Below are positions 1-5,387 of a stretch of DNA of 7,797 nt, piece after piece (positions within the stretch are counted from its first letter, which is position 1; the number at the start of each line of letters is the position of its first letter). Source of the DNA: Coriobacteriaceae bacterium. GTDB lineage: Bacteria > Actinomycetota > Coriobacteriia > Coriobacteriales > Eggerthellaceae. Position numbers and translations under genes: made by a program. The notes under the pieces were generated by a model that searched no databases, was not told where the DNA came from, and worked only from the letters and a program-made list of their open reading frames with translations. The stretch covers positions 1-7,797 of the forward strand of contig SFII01000066.1 in the NCBI GenBank assembly GCA_004555335.1, written 5' to 3'.

Positions 1-455
1 TGGGTACCCAGGGTTTCGGTTTCCTCGACGGCCTCGGCAGGTTCCTCTGCTTCTTCGGCGTCATCGGAAGCTTCGGCGGTTTCGTCGATTGCGGTTTCTT
101 CAGTATCATCGACGGCGGCTTCGGATTCTGCAGCCTCTTCGGATGCGGGAGCTTCTTCGGCTTCCGCATCATCTTCGATGACGGCTTCTTCGCCCTCGAT
201 GGCCTCTACGGCCTCGTCGGGTGCCTCATCGGTCCCTGCTTCGGATTGGGGTGCTTCCGGCGCGTCTTCTTCCGTGGCGTCGATTACGTCGGGCTGCTCG
301 GCTTCCAGGTCCTGAGCTGCGGTAGCAGGTTCCGCATTCTGCTCGATCGGTTCTTCAGCGAGTGCGATAGCAGGGGTCATCGAAACGGCGAGGATGCCTG
401 CCACAGCACCGGATACGATGCGTTTTCCAGGTTTCATGCTGTCATGCGTGGGCAT
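1..455 (-). CDS. Secreted acidic Ala/Glu-rich protein, N-terminal part (runs off window)
   Basis: The minus strand from an ATG at 455-453 stays open to the left edge, giving 151 codons with no stop, so the gene is truncated by the window. An AGGAG-like site (463-466 on the plus strand, read in reverse) lies 7 nt before the ATG and decides this start over a second Met at residue 7. Residues 1-33 form a Sec signal peptide: basic start (K8, K11, R12), hydrophobic core from about residue 13 to 32, and an AXA cleavage site (A31-L32-A33 before E34). Everything seen after that is low-complexity and strongly acidic, dominated by Glu, Ala, Asp, Pro and Thr, with no Cys and few aromatic residues. Such a stretch usually acts as an extended spacer after a signal peptide, ahead of a folded domain that would lie beyond the window. 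No domain is visible, so the function is unknown. A large extracellular or cell-wall protein is likely. Confidence 0.85.
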   Translation of the reverse strand, partial: MPTHDSMKPGKRIVSGAVAGILAVSMTPAIALAEEPIEQNAEPATAAQDLEAEQPDVIDATEEDAPEAPQSEAGTDEAPDEAVEAIEGEEAVIEDDAEAEEAPASEEAAESEAAVDDTEETAIDETAEASDDAEEAEEPAEAVEETETLGT

Positions 456-771
456 AGCAGTTTCCTTTCTATCCTGAATATTTGTTTGTTCCGTTTTTGA
501 TTCCTGCAATGAAAATACGAATAGAAAACCTTCTGTTTTCCTAAAGTATTTATGCGCGAAAGATGCAGGAAAAAAACGATTCCGGATAGAAAATTTACCA
601 TCTAAAAATTAAACTATGCCTCTGACCAGGGGAAATACTACTCTAGGTTTTTATATCAACCAGGTGTCAATTACGAATCAGAGAGTAGAAAATAAAACTG
701 TTAGGTGAAAAATTACAATTAGAAATAGAGTCCTGTGCTTTGACCTGGGAAAATATAAATATTCAGTAATC

Positions 772-797
772 AGCTGGAAGAAATAGCTGGAAAGAAA
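772..797. repeat. Adjacent 13-bp imperfect direct repeat
   Basis: AGCTGGAAGAAAT (772-784) is followed directly by AGCTGGAAAGAAA (785-797). The first eight bases are identical and the remainder differ by a shifted A. It lies in the AT-rich gap and has no recognised function. It may be a slippage product. Confidence 0.4.
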
Positions 798-965
798 AAA
801 ATACCGAATAGTCGAAATTCAATGCGTATAGTCTCAAATACGAATATCTGTTGTGCATTCGAAAGAAGAAAAATACGCCATATCGTTTCGGGATAATCGG
901 GAAGACGAATTTCCAACGATGAATCGCGGATTGCACATGCGTTTCCAGGGTTTTGAGGGAAGCTT

Positions 966-1032
966 TCCTGCGTCCTGCGTCCTGCGTCCTGCGTCCTGCG
1001 TCCTGCGTCCTGCGTCCTGCGTCCTGCGTCCT
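966..1032. repeat. Perfect heptanucleotide tandem repeat, unit TCCTGCG, 9.6 copies
   Basis: Nine uninterrupted copies of TCCTGCG start at 966, 973, 980, 987, 994, 1001, 1008, 1015 and 1022, followed by a partial copy TCCT (1029-1032), 67 bp in all with no mismatch. A 7-base unit is not a multiple of three, so each frame reads a 7-residue period (such as ASCVLRP on plus or GRRTQDA on minus), and frames crossing it remain open artificially. The array is GC-rich but borders AT-rich DNA. Short heptamer arrays of this kind are known in intergenic DNA of several bacteria. The lack of any mismatch suggests recent expansion or continuing slippage. No gene begins or ends in it, and the nearest start codon is over 220 bp away. 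Confidence 0.95.
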
Positions 1033-1083
1033 TAAAGCGCCTAGGCCCGGGCGGCAAGGAAGGGGTCGTGGATGGTGACTGCG

Positions 1084-1100
1084 GGCATCATCGTGATGCC
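1084..1100. other. Small perfect hairpin (7-bp stem, 3-nt loop)
   Basis: GGCATCA (1084-1090) pairs with TGATGCC (1094-1100) around a TCG loop. No T-tract follows on either strand, so it is not a convincing terminator. It lies between the heptamer array and the promoter of the CNNM/CorC-type gene, and could equally be a symmetric protein-binding site or chance. Confidence 0.4.
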
Positions 1101-1149
1101 ATCGAGGGATGCTGACTGGCCGGTTCTGGGATCATTTGGTTAAGGTCAG

Positions 1150-1180
1150 TTGACAGCTTGCTGAATTCGTATGGTATTTT
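1150..1180 (+). promoter_or_regulatory. Promoter for the CNNM/CorC-type gene
   Basis: A consensus -35 TTGACA lies at 1150-1155. The -10 is less clear: TGGTAT (1172-1177) gives a 16-bp spacer, and the overlapping TATTTT (1175-1180) gives 19 bp. Either would start transcription near 1185 and leave a leader of roughly 70 nt before the GTG at 1257. The -35 match is seen directly; activity is inferred. Confidence 0.55.
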
Positions 1181-1256
1181 GCCCTGAATACCCGTTTCCG
1201 CGATAGGATGGAACGGAGTGAATTATCAGCCGACCAAAGGAGGAATCCGATAACCC

Positions 1257-2639
1257 GTGGGTACAGCGATTAGCATTGTCTTAGTCATCTTCTTTCTGAT
1301 GATGAATGCGTTTTTCGTTACAGCGGAGTTCGCGCTCGTGAGAGTACGCCGCTCCCAAATCGAAATGGCTGTAGAGGAGGGGAAGAGGGGTTCGAAGAAC
1401 GCGAAGCTGGTTGCCGACAACGTCAATGCCTATCTGTCAGCTTGCCAGTTAGGTATCACGCTCGCGTCCCTTGCCTTGGGTTGGCTCGGCGAGCCTGCGG
1501 TGGCTTCCGTGCTCAGGACTCCGCTTACCGCGCTGGGGCTTCCTTCCGAATTGGTGTCCCCCATTTGCGTTGCGGTCGGTTTCGCGCTTATCACCATGCT
1601 CCATATCGTGGTGGGCGAGCTCATCCCCAAGTCCTTCGCAATCTTTTCCACCGAACGCTATGCGCTCGGCACCGCAACCTTGCTCGTATGGTTCTACCGC
1701 ATCACCTATCCGGTCATGATCCTGTTCAACGGCATTACCAGCACCGTGGTAAGGCTATTCGGGCATGACCCCGCAAACGAGCATGATGTATATACCGACG
1801 AGGAGCTGAGGCTGTTGATCGACGAATCCACCGAAAGCGGCTTCATCGATCCCGACCAGAACGAATTCTTCGACAACATCTTCGACTTGAGCGACAAGGA
1901 TGCGGAAGTGATCATGACCCCGCGAACCGACATGGTATGCCTCGACTTGGAGAAGCCGCTCGAAGAGAACCTTGAAACCATCAGCCAGCATAAGTACACG
2001 CGTTATCCGGTATGCCGCGGCTCGAAGGACGACATCGTGGGCTTCGTGCATATGAAGGACCTGTACGGCCTGCCCGTCGATACCCCTATAGAGGATTGGA
2101 AGCTGCGCGAGATCCCCGCTGTTCCGGAAACCATCTCCATTGCGCGCCTGCTGGGCACGATGCAGGAACGCCGCACCGAAATCTGCGTCGTGATCGACGA
2201 GCATGGCGGTACTGCGGGCATCGTGACCATGTCGGATGTGATGGAGCAGATCGTGGGCCGTATCGAAGACGAGTACGTGCACTATCCCGACGAGGATGTG
2301 GTCATGCTCCACGACGGCACCTATCTGGTCGATGGTGCGATGGTCATCAACGATTTCGAGGATCTGCTTGGTTTCGAGCCGGAAGAAGCCGAAGAGGTGG
2401 AGACCGCAGGCGGTTTGATGATGGCCTTGTTCGACCGCATCCCCGATGCCGGCGATACCACCACCTTGGAGTCCCGCGATACCATCGTGAACTTCACCAT
2501 CCTGGATATGGACAGGTTCCGCATCGATAAGATCGCCGTGAAGATCCAGAAGAAGGAGCAGCCTGCCAAGGACGAATCCTCTTCGGAGCGCTCTTCCGAT
2601 AGCTGGAAATCCAAGGTCCAGAAATCGGAACGCGATTAA
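1257..2639 (+). CDS. CNNM/CorC (HlyC) family membrane protein, DUF21 plus CBS pair
   Basis: A 460-aa integral membrane protein of the CNNM/CorC family, whose studied members take part in Mg2+ (and other divalent cation) efflux; older annotations call them hemolysins. Domains in order: DUF21/CNNM transmembrane domain (about residues 1-175), with the family stretch FFVTAEFALVRVRRSQIE (19-36), hydrophobic segments near 4-25, 58-78, 98-118 and 135-160, and GELIPKSFA (120-128); the linker YTDEELRLLIDE (179-190); a CBS pair (about 199-335) with VIMTPRTDM (198-206) and a second half reading VIDEHGGTAGIVTMSDVMEQ (312-331); then a CorC/HlyC C-terminal domain (about 345-432, beginning LVDGAMVINDFEDLLG), which matches the usual architecture and length. 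A charged Ser/Lys/Glu tail follows. The GTG start is the first possible one because TAA lies in frame at 1251. AAAGGAGG (1236-1243) precedes it with a rather long 13-nt gap. It is a single-gene unit with its own promoter and terminator. Substrate and direction are inferred from the family. Confidence 0.93.
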   Translation: MGTAISIVLVIFFLMMNAFFVTAEFALVRVRRSQIEMAVEEGKRGSKNAKLVADNVNAYLSACQLGITLASLALGWLGEPAVASVLRTPLTALGLPSELVSPICVAVGFALITMLHIVVGELIPKSFAIFSTERYALGTATLLVWFYRITYPVMILFNGITSTVVRLFGHDPANEHDVYTDEELRLLIDESTESGFIDPDQNEFFDNIFDLSDKDAEVIMTPRTDMVCLDLEKPLEENLETISQHKYTRYPVCRGSKDDIVGFVHMKDLYGLPVDTPIEDWKLREIPAVPETISIARLLGTMQERRTEICVVIDEHGGTAGIVTMSDVMEQIVGRIEDEYVHYPDEDVVMLHDGTYLVDGAMVINDFEDLLGFEPEEAEEVETAGGLMMALFDRIPDAGDTTTLESRDTIVNFTILDMDRFRIDKIAVKIQKKEQPAKDESSSERSSDSWKSKVQKSERD

Positions 2640-2661
2640 AAACCCCTTGCGTTGAGCATCG

Positions 2662-2707
2662 AAGACCCCTCTGCCGATCCGTGCGATTGCAGAGGGGTCT
2701 TGCTTTT
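2662..2707 (+). terminator. Rho-independent terminator of the CNNM/CorC-type gene
   Basis: AAGACCCCTCTGC (2662-2674) and GCAGAGGGGTCTT (2689-2701) form a perfect 13-bp stem with a 14-nt loop, followed by GC and TTTT (2704-2707). It begins 22 nt after the stop codon, so the gene is transcribed alone. Confidence 0.9.
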
Positions 2708-2767
2708 CCATTTTCAACGGTTGGGAAACCTGCGTTTTTCAAGCGCCCAACGAAATCCGAGGCACCC

Positions 2768-2801
2768 GTCCCCGATGCTATCAATGTCCTATCATCGGGA
2801 C
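2768..2801. promoter_or_regulatory. Inverted repeat just upstream of the GNAT-like gene
   Basis: GTCCCCGATG (2768-2777) pairs with CATCGGGAC (2793-2801), a 9-bp stem with a single bulged C and a 15-nt loop. It ends 10 nt before the ribosome binding site of the next gene. No T-tract follows, so it is not a terminator. The loop contains TATCAT (2790-2795), a 5/6 match to a -10 box, though no good -35 lies upstream. It may be an operator over a weak promoter or a leader hairpin; neither is proven. Confidence 0.4.
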
Positions 2802-2824
2802 ACGAGCGTCGAAAGGAGAGGGCT

Positions 2825-3322
2825 ATGCAGGGACCTTGGACCATAGAGACCGCATGCTTGGGAATGCGGGCTTTCCAGGCCGGTGACGAAGAAGAGCTGA
2901 AAATCGTCGCATCGGATAGCGAGTTCGTAAGGGCGGTACGGGAAACGCTCGAAGCCCATGGGGTGGATGCTGCCGATGTTCATGAATGGGCGGAGTCGAA
3001 GGAAATGGTTCCCATCGCAATCGTTCTGAAGCATACAGGTCAGCTGATCGGTGTGTATTCTTCCGTTCCCGTGCTCGAAGGCGAGAGGATCAAGGGTGCG
3101 GAAGGCGTCTTCATCCTCAGGTCCGAGGAGTATGCTCAAGGATTTGCTTCCGAGCTTGCCCAGGCGTCTTTGAATGCCGTGCAGGCGAGGCTTTCGAAGG
3201 TGGGAGGCGGTGCTTCGGGTTCAAAGTCCTCATACAGCCTGCAGGGCAGCGTCACGAAACGCTGCCATGGAGCGGCAGTGATGGGCTTCAAGTTCACTGT
3301 GAAGGAATGCGAATCCCGTTAA
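2825..3322 (+). CDS. Divergent GNAT-like protein, 165 aa
   Basis: The ATG at 2825 follows GAAAGGAGAG (2811-2820) at ideal spacing, so the in-frame ORF starting at 2681 is not the real start; that one begins inside the preceding terminator. The 165-aa product resembles the RimJ/RimL-type GNAT N-acetyltransferase pattern: an opening IETACLGMRAFQAGDEEEL (residues 7-25), a strand pair VPIAIVLKHTGQLIGVYSS (62-80), then an acceptor-like strand and pyrophosphate-loop region VFILRSEEYAQGFASEL (95-111). In active GNATs this loop usually reads Q/RxxGxG/A; here only one Gly (G106) remains in YAQGFA. The C-terminal third (about 125-150) is a Gly/Ser-rich segment that does not look like the usual strand-helix, though AVMGFKF (151-157) recalls the family's final K-x-GF motif. 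Acetyl-CoA binding and substrate are therefore uncertain, and it may be a degenerate or repurposed member. It converges on the radical SAM gene with only 9 bp between stop codons. No signal peptide is seen. Confidence 0.7.
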   Translation: MQGPWTIETACLGMRAFQAGDEEELKIVASDSEFVRAVRETLEAHGVDAADVHEWAESKEMVPIAIVLKHTGQLIGVYSSVPVLEGERIKGAEGVFILRSEEYAQGFASELAQASLNAVQARLSKVGGGASGSKSSYSLQGSVTKRCHGAAVMGFKFTVKECESR

Positions 3323-3331
3323 GGGCTTTCG

Positions 3332-4207
3332 CTACTGCCCTTCGGTTGCCAGCAGGCGGGCCATAGATGAAAGAAGCTGGTCCTTCGTGTCGGGCAGCAT
3401 GCCTACCAAAGAGTAGGTGTCGAGCACCGTGGTATCGGCGAAGTAGATTTCCGCCGTGATGTTCTTCAGCATGATGTATTCCTCGCGGAGGATCTCGTAG
3501 GGCGTCATCATGTCGAAGGTGCCCATCTTTTCCTCGCGATACAAAGGGGTTCCCTCGAACAGGTGCAGCTTCAGGCACCATACGCCTACGGCTTTGATCT
3601 GGTTGATCAGACGCGCGGTTTCCAGCGCATGGAAGCGCGAATAGGATTTTCCGCCAAGGCCCAGCACCACGGTGACGTGGTAGAAGATGCCCGCAGCGTC
3701 CAAGCGGCGGGTTTCGCGGATGGTGTCTTGGGCGGTGATTCCCTTGTTCACATATTCGAGCACGTCGTTGCAGCCGCTCTCGATGCCGATATGCAGCGTG
3801 TCGAGCCCTGCATCCCTCAGCTGGCGCAATTCCCCTTCGGTCTTGCGCGTGATATCGTCTACGCGCGCATACATGGCGAAGCCGGTGATTTTCGGAAGCG
3901 CTCGCTTCGCTTTCTCCATGATCTCGATCAGCTTCCCCGCGGGAAGGCAGAAGGTGTTCTCGCCTAAAAGGAACATGCGGGTGCATTCGGGATCGATTTC
4001 CGAAAGTTCCTGCAGGTCGTGGTCGATACGTTCGTCGGAATTGATGCGGAATTCATCCCGTGCGAAATCGCAGAAGCGGCATTTTGCCCAGCTGCAGCCG
4101 AGGCAAACCTCCAGTGCGGTGCTTTCCGCCTCGAACGGGGGCATGTAGATGGTTTCGTGGCTGTACAGGGCGCGGAATCGTTCTTCCCTACTCAGGTTGC
4201 TGCTCAT
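3332..4207 (-). CDS. Radical SAM protein (COG1032-like)
   Basis: A 291-aa cytoplasmic radical SAM enzyme on the minus strand. Its 4Fe-4S site reads GCSWAKCRFC (residues 37-46), giving cysteines C38, C43 and C46 in CX4CX2C spacing rather than textbook CX3CX2C. From memory, this spacing with a GCS-x-x-x-C-x-F-C core and an upstream Y-x-P-P-x-E-A (here YMPPFEA, 21-27) is typical of one COG1032-type subfamily. C35 is an additional nearby cysteine. Later motifs fit the same family: the GLDTLHIGIESG strand (134-145) followed by VNKGIT (153-158), VVLGLGG (180-186), HALETARLIN (193-202) and FEGTPLY (217-223). The reaction and substrate of this group are not known to me. The start at 4207 has AGGAG (4217 to 4213) 5 nt upstream. 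The gene is divergent from the GH25 gene and convergent with the GNAT-like gene; I see no terminator in the 9-bp gap, so transcripts probably overlap. Confidence 0.9.
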   Translation of the reverse strand: MSSNLSREERFRALYSHETIYMPPFEAESTALEVCLGCSWAKCRFCDFARDEFRINSDERIDHDLQELSEIDPECTRMFLLGENTFCLPAGKLIEIMEKAKRALPKITGFAMYARVDDITRKTEGELRQLRDAGLDTLHIGIESGCNDVLEYVNKGITAQDTIRETRRLDAAGIFYHVTVVLGLGGKSYSRFHALETARLINQIKAVGVWCLKLHLFEGTPLYREEKMGTFDMMTPYEILREEYIMLKNITAEIYFADTTVLDTYSLVGMLPDTKDQLLSSMARLLATEGQ

Positions 4208-4257
4208 CTATTCTCCTTTGCCAGCTTGCCGCGATGCGGGATGGAGGGTCTCTGCTC

Positions 4258-4263
4258 ATTCTA
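4258..4263 (-). promoter_or_regulatory. -10 candidate for the radical SAM gene
   Basis: Read on the minus strand, 4263 to 4258 is TAGAAT, one base from consensus. Transcription would start near 4251 and leave a leader of about 45 nt. No good -35 is present at 16-18 bp, where the palindrome at 4277-4288 lies, so the promoter is weak or regulated if real. Confidence 0.4.
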
Positions 4264-4276
4264 CAGTGCGTAAGAC

Positions 4277-4288
4277 TGCATCGATGCA
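4277..4288. promoter_or_regulatory. Perfect 12-bp palindrome between divergent promoters
   Basis: TGCATCGATGCA is identical to its reverse complement. It lies in the 119-bp divergent region, 8 bp upstream of the plus-strand -10 (4297-4302) and 13 bp from the minus-strand -10 (4258-4263), in the place where the -35 box of each promoter would be. That position suits a dimeric regulator acting on both genes. Operator function is inferred from symmetry and location. Confidence 0.45.
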
Positions 4289-4296
4289 TGCACGGA

Positions 4297-4302
4297 TATA
4301 AT
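4297..4302 (+). promoter_or_regulatory. -10 box for the GH25 lysozyme gene
   Basis: A consensus TATAAT lies at 4297-4302. No recognisable -35 lies 17 bp upstream; that space is taken by the palindrome at 4277-4288. Transcription would start near 4309, just before the ribosome binding site at 4317-4322. This supports the GTG at 4327 as the start, since any earlier in-frame start would precede the transcript. Confidence 0.6.
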
Positions 4303-4326
4303 CTTCCACGAAGAAAAGGAGGGCCT

Positions 4327-5229
4327 GTGGCAAAACGCAACGGAGGGAACAGACGAACCGGAAGAGACGCTGCTCCCGTGCGCCCCCTTCCCCCCGGTGC
4401 GAGTGCGAAGACGGGGCAGAGCGGGGCTCGGTCCTGCTTGATCGTCTTCGCCGTGGTCCTTGCCCTCATCTGCCTGCTTGCCGCATCGGTCGCCCGTTGC
4501 ACAACGACGAGCGAAAGCTCTCCTGATTCCCGTTTCTTCCATTTCGGGTCGGAGGGCACCTATGATTGGACTTGCCTGAATACCGTGAATGGCAGATACG
4601 CCTACTATGCAGACGGAACCAGGCTCTCGCGTTTCGGCATCGACGTATCCGATTCCCAGGGATATATCGAATGGGCGGATGTGGCGAACGATGGGGTCGA
4701 GTTCGCCATGGTCAGATGCGGATACCGCGGCATTACCGATGGCGGGGTCTATGAAGACCAGTATTTCGACTGGAATATCGACAATGCATCGGCGCAGGGA
4801 ATCGATGTGGGGGTGTACTTCTTTTCCCAGGCGATCAGCGAGGAGGAAGCCGTCGAGGAGGCGAATAAGTGCCTGGAGATGATTGATGGCCGCAAGCTCC
4901 AGTATCCCGTTGCCTATGATTACGAGCCCAGCACGACGGGTGGGGGACGCGCCGATTCCCTGAGCGCAGAGCAGGCTTCTGCGAATGCCCGCGCCTTCTG
5001 TAAGGTTATCGAGGACGCTGGCTACGGCACCATGATCTACGGCAATCAGCACGACTTGAATGATTACGAGTCGGGTCTGCTCGATGAAAGCGAGATCTGG
5101 TACGCCGAATACGGTACCCTCGCCCCCACTTCCAATCATCGTTTCAGTATCTGGCAGTATTCCAACGAAGGTTCCATTGCGGGCATCGATACCGCTGTCG
5201 ACATGAATATCGATTTGAGCGCGGTGTAG
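4327..5229 (+). CDS. Membrane-anchored GH25 lysozyme (muramidase)
   Basis: A 300-aa glycoside hydrolase family 25 enzyme, expected to cleave the MurNAc-GlcNAc bond of peptidoglycan outside the membrane. The N-terminus is a basic, Pro/Gly-rich cytoplasmic tail (1-35), then one hydrophobic segment (about 36-57) acting as a signal anchor. VARC (55-58) is not a good lipobox because Arg sits before the Cys. After a short Ser/Thr spacer the GH25 domain runs from about 103 to 297: FGIDVSDSQGYIEW (103-116, D106 at the catalytic cleft), VEFAMVRCGYRG (124-135), YFFSQAISEEEA (164-175), YPVAYDYEP (193-201) with the catalytic Asp198 and Glu200 pair, IWYAEYG (257-263), and FSIWQYSNEGSIAGID (273-288) ending in the usual VDMN. 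All expected motifs are present, so it is probably active. The GTG start has AGGAGG (4317-4322) 4 nt upstream. No cell-wall-binding repeats follow the catalytic domain, so localisation depends on the membrane anchor. A role in wall growth or remodelling is inferred; no phage genes are nearby. Confidence 0.93.
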   Translation: MAKRNGGNRRTGRDAAPVRPLPPGASAKTGQSGARSCLIVFAVVLALICLLAASVARCTTTSESSPDSRFFHFGSEGTYDWTCLNTVNGRYAYYADGTRLSRFGIDVSDSQGYIEWADVANDGVEFAMVRCGYRGITDGGVYEDQYFDWNIDNASAQGIDVGVYFFSQAISEEEAVEEANKCLEMIDGRKLQYPVAYDYEPSTTGGGRADSLSAEQASANARAFCKVIEDAGYGTMIYGNQHDLNDYESGLLDESEIWYAEYGTLAPTSNHRFSIWQYSNEGSIAGIDTAVDMNIDLSAV

Positions 5230-5286
5230 GGGGCCGGAACCGCTCAAAGAAGGGTATCTTTCCAGCTGTTTCGGAACGGGAAGTGA

Positions 5287-5320
5287 GATTATCGACAATG
5301 CGTTGGTATTGTTGATAATC
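5287..5320. promoter_or_regulatory. 34-bp inverted repeat at the lipoprotein promoter
   Basis: GATTATCGACAAT (5287-5299) faces ATTGTTGATAATC (5308-5320) across an 8-nt spacer, 12 of 13 positions being exact complements and one a G-T. The right arm ends 3 bp before the TATAAT at 5324-5329, so the repeat covers the -35 region. AT-rich arms and this position fit a repressor or activator operator better than a terminator for the upstream lysozyme gene, although no T-tract-ending terminator is otherwise visible for that gene. Confidence 0.55.
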
Positions 5321-5329
5321 CGTTATAAT
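5303..5329 (+). promoter_or_regulatory. Promoter of the lipoprotein gene
   Basis: A consensus -10 TATAAT lies at 5324-5329. The best -35 is TTGGTA (5303-5308), a 4/6 match with a short 15-bp spacer, inside the inverted repeat. Start of transcription near 5336 gives a leader of about 50 nt. The suboptimal -35 suggests dependence on a regulator. Confidence 0.5.
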
Positions 5330-5387
5330 TTCGCCAATAGGTTTTCAAGAGAGAAAGCCTGCTTCCGAACAGAGAAGGGACCCTGTC

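Larger units (their letters stand above)
456..1256. other. Long AT-rich intergenic region with tandem repeat and promoter
   Basis: This 800-base stretch separates a minus-strand gene from a plus-strand gene, so it must carry divergent control signals. About 490-960 is clearly richer in A and T than the rest of the window, with many A-runs, and I find no convincing coding frame in it. Within the gap are a 13-bp adjacent duplication (772-797), a heptamer array (966-1032), a 7-bp hairpin with a 3-nt loop (1084-1100) and the promoter of the downstream gene (about 1150-1180). On the minus strand a TTGACA (670 to 665) precedes TAGAGT (645 to 640) with a 19-bp spacer. This is a weak candidate promoter for the secreted protein and would give a leader of roughly 180 nt. 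Confidence 0.6.

Noticed and set aside
966..1032. CRISPR-like array
   Set aside because: The units are contiguous 7-mers with no unique spacers and no cas genes nearby.
770..1057. Minus-strand 95-codon frame with GRRTQDA repeats and plus-strand frame 853-1035 with ASCVLRP repeats
   Set aside because: Both are kept open by the 7-base tandem array, which has a 7-residue period in every frame. Neither has a ribosome binding site, and the remaining sequence looks non-coding.
1044..1139. Minus-strand open stretch of 32 codons ending in TAG at 1041-1043, reading somewhat like a protein tail
   Set aside because: It is short, has no start with a ribosome binding site and is bounded upstream by TAA; an open run this long in GC-rich DNA is not significant. 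It could still be a gene remnant.
1755..2717. 320-codon minus-strand ORF across the CNNM/CorC-type gene
   Set aside because: It lies antisense to a gene with clear DUF21 and CBS motifs. Long antisense frames are expected with GC-rich codon use, and its N-terminal part crosses the terminator.
4060..4326. Upstream in-frame extension of the GH25 gene
   Set aside because: It would overlap the radical SAM gene on the other strand and pass through the TATAAT at 4297; the GTG at 4327 has a strong ribosome binding site.
4492..4500. Possible lipobox (VARC) in the GH25 protein
   Set aside because: Arg directly before the Cys does not fit the lipobox, which needs a small residue there; a membrane anchor is more likely.
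5256..5266. ATCTTTCCAGC shared with 7566-7576, each just after a stop codon
   Set aside because: Several 11-base matches are expected by chance in a window of this size, and neither copy lies within a convincing structure.
4261..5298. 345-codon minus-strand ORF across the GH25 gene
   Set aside because: It is the antisense shadow of a gene with all GH25 catalytic motifs, and has no recognisable domain or ribosome binding site.
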